In this document: piece by piece, positions 12,109 through 23,430 of the stretch
Layout: every line of letters starts with the position of its first letter
Numbering within the stretch: position 1 is the first letter of the stretch
DNA from: Dasyornis broadbenti
Taxonomy: Eukaryota; Chordata; Aves; Passeriformes; Dasyornithidae
Assembly: GCA_013397935.1 (NCBI GenBank)
Contig: VZRN01000631.1
Location: 820,477 to 884,476 of the forward strand
Direction: 5' to 3'
Length of the DNA stretch: 64,000 nucleotides
Made by a program: the position numbers and the translations under genes
The notes under the pieces: model-generated
Seen by the model: the letters and a program-made list of their open reading frames with translations, nothing else
Database searches by the model: none
Told to the model about the DNA's origin: nothing

Positions 12109-12230
12109 AGGCTGTGGATAAGGCCTTTAAAAATCTCTGTGTCTCTGGGTTTTCATCCATAAAATGGAGATAACATTTTACTACCCAAGTGTTATGAGGA
12201 CAACTCTGTTAATCTGCGCTTAGTGAATAC
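12109..12230 (+). mobile_element. MIR-type SINE relic
   Basis: The order of blocks matches the MIR/core-SINE 3' half: 'ggctgtggataaggcc', then 'tctctgggttttcatccataaaatggagataa', then 'ctacccaagtgttatgagga', then 'gcgcttagtgaa'. MIR elements are known relics of early amniote evolution, mobilised by L2 LINEs. Many substitutions but a preserved block order indicate great age. The 5' tRNA-related part is not recognisable. Confidence 0.65.
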
Positions 12231-15200
12231 AGTGATGGGAACCACACGTGTATCTACACAAAGAAATTCCTCAAAACATGAAATTGAAAGACCCCCATAG
12301 CTGAAAGCTAGAAGAGATCTATCATTATACACTTCCATTAATGCATAAAGCTTTGTCGTAAGGTAGGGAATACGTGACTCATGTGGATACCAAGAGTTCA
12401 TATTTATGTTCTACTTTGCATCAAACCATAGTTTGTACAAGCGATATTTGACTTTCCTTCTCTTCTTTTTAAAATTATTTTATTTCTGAGCCCTGCCTTT
12501 CTCCTCCCATTCCCCCAGCAAGAAGCTGGCAAGGGATGTGGAGCATCTGGGCTCGAAATGACAGCTGGTGGGTGAGACAGCATCAAGCGCTTTGCTGACT
12601 TTTACTCTGGTCCTCTGGGAATGAACCAAAATGAGATGAGATTTCTTCACAACAATCACCCCATCTTTTGCCCTTGAATAAACTTCAGAAGGAATTATAA
12701 GCCAAGTCCTCTTTGGGCAAATCAGAAGGAGTTTTCATAGCCCATATTCCAGAGTTGGTTGGAAAACAGGATCTCTGCCCCGTGGGAAATTCCAGTGTTC
12801 CAAAATATGTTTTGTGCTCGGATTTGGAACAAATAGAACTTTTCTTCAGTGGGAATGTTTCCTCAAAACAAGTTAACTTTAAAACTTTTAAATTCTAAGT
12901 ATAATGTTACTTAGAGCATTATATAGACATAGAATACTAAATGAAACACGAGTAGTAAATTTTATCAAGACCATTTAGTACCGAATATTACAAACAAAAA
13001 GGTCAAACAAACTGGAAAACAAAAAAGAAAAACAAGCAAAATTCCATATTGAAGTAAATAAAAATGTGCCTCTCACTGCCCAGGCAGTGCACGGTGTGAT
13101 TGCCAGTGCCGTTTGCAATAATGAAGACACCTTGGAACCTCTCTGTGGCACTTCCTTTGGCAGCACAGCAAACAACACCAGTGTCATCAAAGCATTTCTT
13201 GTTTGTTTTGTTTTATTCTTACATGACATTTAACACATACTTAGGCAAGTACTCATCCACGATTCATCACAGGAAAGCCCTATGGCTGTAATGATCTGCA
13301 CTGTTTAAGCAGTGGCCTTCCAGCCCTAAATTGCTTCATCTGTAGCCCCAAACACTGGATAGAGTGTTTTGATTCTTCCCTTTCACTAAAAGCTCTCTTA
13401 TCAGGTTACTGATATTGCAGCTAAAAGGCAGCAAATATATTTTGATTTATTGTTTGAATGGGAAGCACATCCCACACGTGTTCTTAAGCCCCACACCTTA
13501 GCGCTTTGTTGGGAGAAGGACACAGACAATGAGCTCTCTATGAGAGAGGCCTGCGTAATGCCAGCATGGTCAAACTCCTTGTGCAAGCCCAGGAATATCA
13601 AAGGCTGGCAAGGACCAACTGGAACCTTGGAGGCAGACTCCCTTTCACAGACATTTGACTAATCTGATGATGTATCCGCAGCACTATGTGCACTGGGGCA
13701 AGGAACTTGCCTCTACAAGCAGTAACCTTTCGCCTGTCAACAGGGTTTACCTGAAGGGAAGCAGCACCATGGGCTTGCACAGCAGGGCTCCCACCAGCCT
13801 CAGTTACGTTATGAATACCTGGGCTATGAGGCTATAAGGCAAGAGAATAATGCTGGTGCTGGTCCATGAGGCCGATCTCATCTGCTCCTACGCCCTGATT
13901 GCCTCAAATGGGGTTACAGGGGGGAAGAAAGAAGAAAACTAGACCAAGATGTCCTCAATATATGACAGAAGCACTGCTGGTGTGTTCATGACATCCAATA
14001 GACAAGACAGACACAGAAATTGAAATGAAAGCTGCAGCAAGCAGATAATTGGGGCATTCCTCTAAAGGAATCTCTGTCTGAGAAGCGGCTGGGAGTAAAC
14101 ACGAAAGTGTGAAGTGCTGCTTTGGGCATGTGGACTCATGTTTGCAGGCTGGGATGTAAACAGACAACTCTGCAGGCCAGATCCCAGTCTCTCAGCAGTT
14201 ACTGGGAGATTTATACCGAACTCAATCAAATCTGCATCCAACCCTCAGTGGATACAAACATTTCTCCTCCTGGATGCACAAGCCCACTCTGTTGGTTTTG
14301 CTGTTGGTCCCTGTGAGGAGCGAAGGGCTGCATTCATAGGTGCTCCTGAGGGACGAGCTGCCTCTTGGTTGTTCTTCTCCCTCCCTCCGTCCGTCCATGT
14401 CTGACCTCTCTCACTGAATGCTATAACCTGATCAGGGTCTTTCCCCCCCTTTTCCTATGACCCTGCTCCTTATTTATGCTGACACACGAGTGGCCCTGAT
14501 TTATCAGAATATTGTCCATCATTCCATGACACAATTACTTTTTGAATTCTCCATATCTCAAACTGCTTCTCCAAATGAATTGCTTCGGAGCCAGACATTA
14601 TTTACTGGCAACCACGAGTGTGTCAAACCCTCCAGATGTTTATTATTACTACTACTTTCCAAGGGTGTCAGCCAATAGCTCTGTTTGTGGCTCGCCCTTC
14701 ACCAGGACATCAGATAACTGCAGCTTATAGTCCTGGATGTAGCACTGGTCACCCTTTGATCCAGAATTCGCTTTGCTGTCTGCTACGCTGTAAAATGGTT
14801 CGGCATTGGTCCGTGAAACTGATCTCACCACTTGGTTGGTATTGAAAAACTTCATTTGTCAGCCAAAGGGACATTACAGACTGTTAAATTGACTGATTCT
14901 GAATTTTGCCTTGTAAATGGCTGACAATTCTGTGGCAGAGTGTATTATTGGCAGATAATAGAAGGAATATTTTAAATGGCATGAGCTTTATCCATCATTC
15001 AGTGCTCAAGATAACCTCTGCATTGGGAAAGGTGAACTTTCCAACAGGACAGAGGTAGACAGTGTTCTCTGGAAATTTCATTGTGCTTCTCCCAGCACAT
15101 TTTCTCTCCCTCCTCAGTGAATAGTTTTCTGCTCTTCTTGGACATCAAATTTTTAACTCAAATTAGTTCCAGAAACATACCCTTCAAATAACTAGAATAA

Positions 15201-15377
15201 ATCAGCTGGGAGGCCCTGGGCTTCCAGATAAAACTCCATGCACACAAGTCCTATTAAAATCAAACTTGTTCCGGAGTCCAAAGAACAGAACTGAGTCTAT
15301 TCCTCTTCCAAGCAACATCCCAAAGAGAGAGAGAGCTGAAGGAGGGAGCACGGATTTGGGAAAGGCAATTCCTTCTT
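12231..15377. other. Unique non-coding stretch
   Basis: No gene is recognised. Frames of 60-96 codons overlap each other on both strands, as expected by chance. The part from about 14440 to 15020 is AT-rich, free of repeats and complex in sequence. It holds a minus-strand open frame at 14652-14855 with unbiased composition, which I could not assign. Confidence 0.5.
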
Positions 15378-15401
15378 CAGCAGCAGCAGCAGCAGCAGCA
15401 G
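15378..15401. repeat. (CAG)8 trinucleotide repeat
   Basis: Eight perfect CAG units are followed by 'ccgcctgctgcag'. In the minus-strand frame 15202-15522 this reads as a run of alanines. Nothing else in that frame suggests a protein. Confidence 0.95.
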
Positions 15402-17126
15402 CCGCCTGCTGCAGAGGATGAGTGCCAGGTACTGGGTGGAGATAAAGCAGGGGATGAATGGACAATCTCCTGGGGATTTCTACCAGCTGCCTGAGACTCA
15501 GAACTGAGCTAACCTGTGCCATGGGTGGGGCAGGGCATCAGGAAACCATAATCGCCTCCCAGCTGTTCCTTCCTTCCTCCACCCATGCTCACAGCTGCGG
15601 AAGCCAAGCACGGAGGAGGGTTTTGGCAGGGTAGCAGTAATGTGCCAATGGCAGAACATGTGTTTAGCTCATAGAATTCTTCTGTGGATGCAAGGATCAA
15701 CATGCCTGTGCTCCGCGCCTCAGGCCTCATAAAGGAGAAGTAGAACGCCGGCTTTTATAAAACAGGCTGACAGAGGTAAGGAGCAAACAAGTGGTTCACT
15801 TGGAATATTTTTATGGATGAAAGTCAGTTCTGTTTTGTTTTTGCTGTGGGAAAATTCCTGCTGCAATAATAACTTTCATTTTTATGGATCCCTCATGCTT
15901 AACAAATTGACAGACTATTTATCTAAGCATCCCTTCTCCCACCACGGAAATGGAGCAGTCTCCTGGGTAAAACATGGTGTCTGTTTTGGGGCAGTGCTCC
16001 AAAACTCCTGGTCAGTTTGGAACAGCGAATGGCTGGATTTCCAAAGGTGTCTGGAACACAGCAAAATACCAGCTCAGGCTCTTACAGGCATCCACAGCCA
16101 GGCAGAGTTCCTGTTAGAGGAATCCATTAGAGTTCAGAGAGGATTAAAATTCCTGCTGAAGTCCAAGTAGCTAACTGCCTTGGAAGTTTAGCCTGAGAAA
16201 AAATTCCCTCGAGACAGGCAGCGATCATCACTATGCTAGAACCTGACTTGGCACACCACTATCAACAATCAGCATCTTGAAAACTGTGCCAGAAAATCTA
16301 TTTTTCCCCCCACGAGAATAAATTCTTTCAACTCACCAAATGGATACAATTTATTCTACCCTAGTAGTCCCAAAGTCCTATTAAATCATGAAAAAGGATT
16401 AAAAGGACAGAGAATTGCTTTATTAGTATTCTTGCACGCTGTTCCTGTTCTCTGAAACCTCCGCAACAACATTTTTTGATGCATCGCTTTTAAGCTTTTA
16501 GATTTTTTAAATACTACCCAAGAGGGTATGGCTGTAAATTTAATAGTTGCAACCATCAATTTGCAAAACACGTTCACATTTGCAATGCTCTGACAAAGTT
16601 TAAATATCAGAGGTTTATTCTGAGCTGAAAAACTGTCCGTGCTAGGGACCACGACTCATGCGGGACTGAAGTTCAGGTCTGTATTCGAACCAATAAAAGG
16701 GGATTATTGGCAAAATGCTTTACCTGTGGACCACCAGACACGAAAATTTCTCCCTTCTCTTGCCCAAAACAGCCAAAGTCTACAACTTCATGCCTTGATT
16801 TCAAAATTATCTTACTCATAAATCTCTGAAAATGGTTGCTGATTGGGGATATAAGGTTAGAAACCTGATTGAGATGTAAGGAGTATTAAATCTATGTTTC
16901 ATGCACCTTACTGAAATGAGGTTTTTTTAGCTGAGCTAGTGTTCCTAACCTTGAAAGCCCCAAAAACCCATGCCTCAAAATCCCCCAGTGTTTAACATTT
17001 TCTTATTCCCCTTCTGTATTTCACCTCTTTAGATATAAGGCTTTTCCCTAATCTTGTGATTCTTTCTTTGAAATAAGAACTACAGCATTCCCAATAAAAG
17101 TAGAGAAGATATTTTTCTCCTTTAAC
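15402..17126. other. Unique non-coding stretch
   Basis: No gene is recognised. The plus-strand frame at 15817-16170 (117 codons) lacks any domain I know and has no convincing splice context. Confidence 0.55.
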
Positions 17127-17143
17127 TTTTTTTTTTTTTTTTT
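17127..17143. repeat. T17 homopolymer
   Basis: Seventeen T. On the minus strand this could be a poly(A) tail, but no AATAAA hexamer lies just upstream in that orientation, so a retroposon is not supported. Confidence 0.85.
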
Positions 17144-17899
17144 CACAAGGCATTATAAAACTGCTAGTTACAAAGAAACTGGAATACATTTTTTCCTAGT
17201 GCACATCTTGCCGGGAAGAATCACAAAGCAGAGAGCAGAGCAGCACAACATTCCAGCCTGAATTCTCTATGGACTCTCTCACAGGCTGGCCCAAGCAGTT
17301 CTCATTGCCAAAGTGATGTCAAGCATGGGTAAGAAACCAGAAAAGCTCTAATCTATCCAAGTTTGAACATGAAACACTGAAACAGCTCTAAAACATTCAC
17401 CATAAGACGCTTTCCCCAATGAAAAGCAGAGATGAACACTTCAGTTTCCAAAAGAGAAAGAGGGAACAACTCACACCCTTCGAGTCTGTAATGGAAAGAG
17501 AATTGCAGTACGTAGCTTTCCCCTCTCCTACACCAGTGACTAACAAGGGACCCAAGACACCTCTCCCCTCCTGAGATGGGAGGGAAACATCCCAGGAAAA
17601 GTCTCATGTTCATTAATTGGAGGAGGTGAAGGTTTCAGCCAAACCAAAATGAAACTAAGTAAAGTTTTCCAACAGCCAAAATCAAGTTCATGTGTTCCAT
17701 TAGTAAAGAAGAAAACCAGTGTTGGAGAATAACAGACTGGGTTTTCCAAAGCTCTCTCCACAGGGAAGGGACCTGGGTCACAGGGAAGGCTGAAGAAAGC
17801 TGGCTTTCTGGCAAAAGAGCAGCTGAGCCGGAGATAAAACTGCTAAAACCCTGAGGTGGACTGGTCTGCTGGGTTTCCCAGGCTGTGTTATGTTAAATT
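17144..17899. other. Unique non-coding stretch
   Basis: No gene or repeat is recognised. A short direct duplication of 'cacagggaagg' with a period of about 20 bp lies near 17759-17789. Confidence 0.5.
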
Positions 17900-17918
17900 T
17901 GTGTGATTCTGTGATTCT
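17900..17918 (+). mobile_element. Possible CR1 tail remnant
   Basis: The run 'gtgtgattctgtgattct' resembles the octamer tail of plus-oriented CR1 elements. The upstream sequence is not convincingly CR1, so this may be a very old or tail-only remnant, or chance. Confidence 0.25.
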
Positions 17919-19004
17919 AAACTGCACTATGCTCAGCACAGCTCTGATTGCACAGCCTGCATGGGGAAAGGGAATCCTTTGTAAAGCCGGTGCATGGAGT
18001 CTAAGTGCAGTTGGCTTCACAGGAAAAGTCATTTGAAGGGCTTTTGAAGGGCTTAAGATGGGGACACACACAAGTAATTAAAAATGACATCGCAAAATTT
18101 AAAAATGCAAAGTTCAGAAATATGAATTTCAGAAGCTGAATTCAGCCCCATCTCTAACAAAAGGAATATCCAATATGAGAATAATCAGCACATAAGTATC
18201 TCTAGCAAGGAAATCTTAAAATAAATTGAATTCATACTGTGATAACCATAGTCATCCAGCAATAAGGTCTGCATAATAAATTAAAAGGGAAAAAGGAAAG
18301 GAAAGAGAAAAGTGAAGGCACCGAGGTACCACAGATGCAAGACATGGACAAAACATGCATCACGTGCAGTCAGGTACAGCACTTTCACGGTTGCTTGCTA
18401 GATGAAAACCTGTTCTACGTATTCAGCTCTGCCACTTGGGAGTAATGTGATCATTTTGACTGAACAGCAATAAAACTCGATGGCTTCCCCCACCCCTTTG
18501 TATCCTGCAGCCATCACTTCCTGCTACTCCTTCAAATTCTCCAGTCCAGCGTAAAAAACAGCTCCTTCCATCTCAGAGTTAACAAATGCAGGCTAAGCCT
18601 CTCTATTAGCATTGCATTTCATCTGTAACACTCTGACATTCTCAAATATAATTTTAAATAACCTTTAATCTATGCCTTATCTGTCTACTTAGTAGTAAGG
18701 TGGGCACATGAAATCATCTGCAACACCTTGTGTTTTGCCAAGCCAAATCCAGCTCTGCTGTAGGATTATTAAGCAGCAGGGTGTCTCTCACCATGCCTAG
18801 CACCAGGGACTGAGCCAGGAGCCTTAAACCATGAATCACTGCAGCCTGAGCTAAATCCAAGTCCTGTACTTGGGATTTTTATTAGACATTGCCTGCTTCA
18901 CTGGCCTCTCCAAGAATTAGATGTGTCCTCTCAACAGTGAATTCAGCTTTGGGTTTTCAAGCTGCCTAAGGTAACACTTTTCTCTTGGATAGCATTTGTA
19001 AGGT
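17919..19004. other. Unique non-coding stretch
   Basis: No gene is recognised. A small tandem duplication of 'ttgaagggctt' lies near 18033-18055. Confidence 0.5.
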
Positions 19005-19120
19005 CTCAGAGCATTTTATAAAAAAAGGTTGTGTTCAACACCTCCACACAAACAAGTCACACAGACGAAGTGACTTATCTGGGAACAAGCTCAGGCCAAA
19101 TAATTGATCAGATTCAGTTA
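19005..19120 (-). mobile_element. Possible MIR/L2-type relic
   Basis: 'agagcattttataa', then 'aaacaagtcacacagacgaa', then 'gtgacttatctgggaacaag' follow the order seen in MIR-type elements read on the minus strand ('...ctgaggcacagagaggttaa, gtgacttgcccaaggtcac'). The match is partial and old. Confidence 0.4.
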
Positions 19121-21120
19121 TTCTGCGAAGGAAATGGACAGCTCAGAGATGTCTGAATGACAGCTGCCTTCTAAAGTGCTGCAATTCACCCAAGTCCTCA
19201 GGTATATCCTAAAGTGATTCACTGAAAATATGACACCGTTAATTGACCTAAGTAAAATAAACCTGTGGTTTCAATAAGGCACATAAGAAAATATATATAA
19301 ATATATATTTCAAGAGCGTGATTCACTCCATTGCCCGTTGCTCTTAGGAAAGAGTCAAAGCACTAAATGCAGGCTCCAAAGCGACTGCCGTTATTGCCAC
19401 AGGAATTGCTGCTGCTCACAGTGCCATGGAGCAGCTCTGGAGCACAAGTGTGAGGCAGCTGGGGACACACATCCCCTCCGTGTGTGCTGCACCCACTCTT
19501 GGGTCACTGACGGAGCTTCAGCTTCGTGCGTTTGGCTTGGTTCTAACTCTGACAGCTGCCAACTTTTATGTATTTTGTCTTTTGCTATGCTGTGCACACC
19601 CTCTGATGAGTTGCACGTATTCTAGCTGCAAATAAATATTGGATGCAAAGGAACTCTTCCATAAGAAATAAGAGCAAAGCTCAGCATGCACAAATTTGAT
19701 GTAAACAAGTTCCAGGGGTATCTATTCTTTGTACTGGGTGTCTGTTTTAAAGTTGCATTGAATAAGAATTTTAATGGAAAAAAAGACAGAGAAAGGGAGG
19801 TGGGACTGAAAATAGTTTCATCCATACATTTCCAAACTTTGGCCATGGTGGCAAGTTCTCTCCCCTTTGAGGCTGTTTCATATTGCCAGGCTGTCCCAGC
19901 AAACAATGGCACCAAGGCCCAATTTCTCCCTGTAATGCATCCTGGTTGTATTTTATGAGGCCAGTCATTTTTACGAATAGCACATTATCATGGCCAAAGG
20001 CAGAAAGAAAAGCACCGGGTGTGAATGCAGACTGTGACAAGAGGTGACAAGACTGAACAAGACATTTGGGGTTATCTCGTTTTGGATATTTCTGTTGCAC
20101 AATGCACGTTTTACCACTCAGAATCCCCAATGTGAGCATGGCCCCTTCTAACCAAACTGTGCAGCTCAGGCCAGAGTCCATGCAGACTGACACGTGTGTA
20201 AGTGCTGTGAAAGTGTTTCAAGGTTTATTCAGTTACACCTTTTTCATTTATATATTTTCTACTGGAACAAGAACTGCTTCAGTTCAAAAAAAGAAAGTGT
20301 ACCTCTTGTCCTGCCAAACATTTGGCAGAAACCTCAATTTCAGGCAGTGTAAGAGCAGTAGGTAAGCTGATGCGGTTGCGAGCGTTTCCCTCTTTCCCTT
20401 GCCCGTGGTGTACTCAGTAAAAAACGTGATGTTGGAGCCCGTTGGAAGGCAAAGGATCTGTGCACTATTAGAGCCCTGTAGCACACATCTGAGGGGCTGG
20501 GGCTGCAGTATAAAAGAGAGGCACACGCAGGCTTCACTGGCAAAGCATGCATTTCAAATAAAGCCTCAGTACTCAGAAACAGACAGTCTCCGCTCTCATT
20601 CTGAGTAATGTCTGCCTTCTAGTCAGTAGAACGGCCCACAATGAGAGTAACAAAGACATGCCAGATGAAAAACATCACACTGCGAGATCCCTGTTCACTG
20701 GAGAAAATCCTGTAATTGCTTACTGAGATATTTCCCTCAAACTATGCAGGGAATAAAGAAGGGATGCCTCATGTTAGAAAGGGGGAAGGGAAAAAAATGA
20801 AAACTATTTATGTCCAGATTGTTTCCTTTTAAAGTCTTAGTCTGATCAAAATCTGATTTCCACGGATTTTGCTGCAGAGCTTGTATGGGGTTTCCCCAGC
20901 CTGGGTCCTGTAAAGATCCATTCACACTCATACCAAAAAAAATGCTTGGCACCAGTTCTGCTAAAGTAGGACTAAAGGCCTCACTGGCAGGCTCCAGCCA
21001 GGAGAAAAGCTTGTCCACGTGAAGGGCCTGGAAGCTGGGCTGCAGAGACATGTGATTGCAGCTCATGTGCTAAAAGTGGCCAAAGACACTGGTTAGGAGA
21101 GGCAGCTCACGAGGATGCAA
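19121..21120. other. Unique non-coding stretch
   Basis: Many overlapping open frames of 60-140 codons occur on both strands, for example 19771-20193 on the minus strand (140 codons). None has a recognisable domain, and the strand overlap argues against coding. No repeat is identified. Confidence 0.5.
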
Positions 21121-21620
21121 ACATATTGATTAGTGAGGGCACTGAACAGACCAGATTTTTTTAATGGCATATTATTCATCATTATATATCATTATTAGAG
21201 AACCGATTCAGTTACCTGACTTGCCTCGATTCCCTTTGAGTTTACATGAGCTTCTCTTACGGGCATTCTTTTATTTGTGTTTATGTGCCTCATAAATAAT
21301 GAGTCACCCTAAACTACTTACTCAGATCAATACTCATTTTTCTTTTCAGAGTAACTATTATTCATTTTTCCATTTCATTTCATAGCAGAGAATCATTATT
21401 GAGAAAGCATTAATAAAATAGAAGACTTTAACCTATTAAAATCATACATCAGAATCAAAATGTGTATGTTGAAAATAATTCATTCATTGAAAATAAATCA
21501 TCTGAAGTATTTGGCAAATACTCATACATGAAATTCACATTCATATTATTTCTGTTGATGAAAAGAGTAGAAAAAGTTTAATACTATACATTAATCAAAA
21601 AGTTTCACCAACACCATTAG
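21121..21620. other. AT-rich block dense in ATTA/TAAT cores, candidate conserved non-coding element
   Basis: About 500 bp without repeats or useful open frames contain many homeodomain-type cores (ATTA, TAAT, TGATTAG, ATTCATCATTA). Local motifs such as 'cattcatt' recur. The complex AT-rich texture is typical of developmental enhancers, but conservation cannot be measured here, so this is a candidate only. Confidence 0.25.
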
Positions 21621-23009
21621 CTAACAGCATCTACTATAAAACTCAACCTGGTCCTAAACAGAAGAAGATGAAGGAGAGGCATAATTAACACACAGTGTAT
21701 TACTGAGAGTAACAACCTGCCTAGAGATTCTCCAGTCACTTCTTGACCAGAAAGTGTGATGCATTTCTGATGCTGACATTTTAGCTCAAGCTGAAGTTAC
21801 AGCCCCATCCTAAATCACCAGAAATTTGACCTCTGCATTGTACTCAGGATAGTCCCAAATCTTCCCTGTGCCATTCAAACCCATGAATCTTTGAATAACG
21901 TCACCTTTGAACGACAGATGTGGCCCATTGCTCTGAACTGGAGGCTTTGATTTATCCCACATTCAAAGCAGACACTCTGCTGCCAAGGAAAATCAGCAAA
22001 ATACCTGTGGCACTCTGCCCTGCAAGGCCTGCACCGAGTTTGCAGCATCACACATTCTCACACTCAAGCATACCCTTCCGCATTTGGGAAACTCAATTTA
22101 CAGATGATTCTGGTAGGGACAGCTGGTGAGGAGAGGTGGGTGCAGCATTTGGCCATGAGGTCACCCTCACAGAACAGTACAAGACACTGCTAACCAAAAA
22201 CCTGTCTGAAGAACCCAACATTAAGCCTCGATTTCCATTATATTACGGTGATTCACTGCTAATCCAAAACACCTTCAGAACTAGGCCCAAGATGTGGTAC
22301 AATTCATTCTTCTTCTTTGATGCAGAAGAGAGCAACAGGTTGAAGCAAGCATATTTGGAGAAAGGCCTTTTTGATGGGATTTTCGGCCTGGTTTCTTATG
22401 GAAAGAGGATTCGACAACTGATTATGAGTTGTTTACTGACCTTCGTTCAACTTTGAAGCAAACTAAAATGATGTTTCAGTTACATTTTCCCCAACTGAGT
22501 GTTTTTATGTAAAGTAAGAAAAGATGCCATGGCTTCTGCTTTGTGTATTTTGATTCTTTTAAAACAGAGGAACTCAGTTGTGTTGAAACCTCACCAGAAA
22601 CCCTGTTTAGCACGAAATGCTGTGCTAACAACGATGTGTTCGAGCACATTTATATGGCCCTCAGGAAGAAATGTACCTCACCCAAAGCCTGACAGCAAGA
22701 AATACCCTTTGACTTCAGGGAGCTTTGGATTAGGACTCAAATGATTAGTGACCTGGGGCAAAAATAGCAAACTATTTAATACCACTTCTCTGGGCACTCA
22801 AATTATCATATTAAAATCCATTTTATCATTGGCAAAGTCAATCAGGTTATAAACGCAAACAGATGTTTTAACGTGTCTCTGGCATTTGGCTTCAGGCAGA
22901 GTAAATTGAACATTTTCAGTTTCATACAGTTTCGTTTCTGTGAGGTTAAAGTAAACCAAATTATTTCTCCCACAGCATTTTTACTCACTGTCACCACACT
23001 GATGTTTAC
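21621..23009. other. Unique non-coding stretch
   Basis: The plus-strand frame 22136-22456 (106 codons) has a natural-looking composition, but no domain is recognised and no splice or promoter context was found. No repeat is identified. Confidence 0.5.
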
Positions 23010-23027
23010 TTTGTCACATGTGACAAA
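23010..23027. promoter_or_regulatory. 18-bp perfect palindrome containing an extended E-box
   Basis: TTTGTCACATGTGACAAA is its own reverse complement. Its centre GTCACATGTGAC holds the E-box CACATGTG with the TCA/TGA flanks favoured by MITF/TFE and USF bHLH-zip dimers (family knowledge). The palindrome is seen directly. Binding is inference. Confidence 0.35.
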
Positions 23028-23381
23028 AGCCTGGCTGGCCCAATGACACCGAACCTGGGTCGATTGGGAAAATAAGGAAAAGGGGGAGGAGGGAGGAGAT
23101 TCACCTCGAGCTCACTGTCTGTGCAAACTGAGCTTTTCAAGACTTGCCCACCCATAAACCAAGACACATGATTTTGTTATCCTTGGCGCCCAGCTGTCAA
23201 AAACACAGTCAATATGTCCTGTGGCATTGGGCTGCTTCCACTTGGTACGATAACAGTGTTGTGCTAAGTCATTTCCAAATGCGCTTTGATATACTATACA
23301 CATGAGCTAATGCACACATGTATTTATGCACTGCATGCTCTGGAATGAAAAGGACAGGAGGCAGTGTGGGAAAAACAGGCT
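23028..23381. other. Unique non-coding stretch
   Basis: Nothing recognisable was found. Confidence 0.5.
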
Positions 23382-23430
23382 GAAGGGGGGGAAAAGGAGA
23401 AAAAAAAAAAAAAAAGGAGAAGAAAAAAAG
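23382..23430. repeat. Purine tract G7 / A17 / GGAGAAGA
   Basis: All bases are A or G, including a run of seven G and a run of seventeen A. This is low-complexity sequence. It gives lysine-rich or phenylalanine-rich runs in the frames at 23326-23673 and 23269-23587, which are therefore not credible genes. Confidence 0.9.

Noticed and set aside
13866..13890. Short similarity 'ccgatctcatctg' to 5S rRNA / 5S-derived SINEs
   Set aside because: The match covers only about a dozen bases and the expected following 5S sequence is absent.
18590..18640. MIR-like phrase 'catttcatctgtaa'
   Set aside because: Only one short block matches, and the neighbouring MIR blocks are missing.
19771..20193. 140-codon minus-strand frame
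   Set aside because: It overlaps several other frames on both strands and lacks recognisable domains, splice sites or an upstream promoter. This length is expected by chance.
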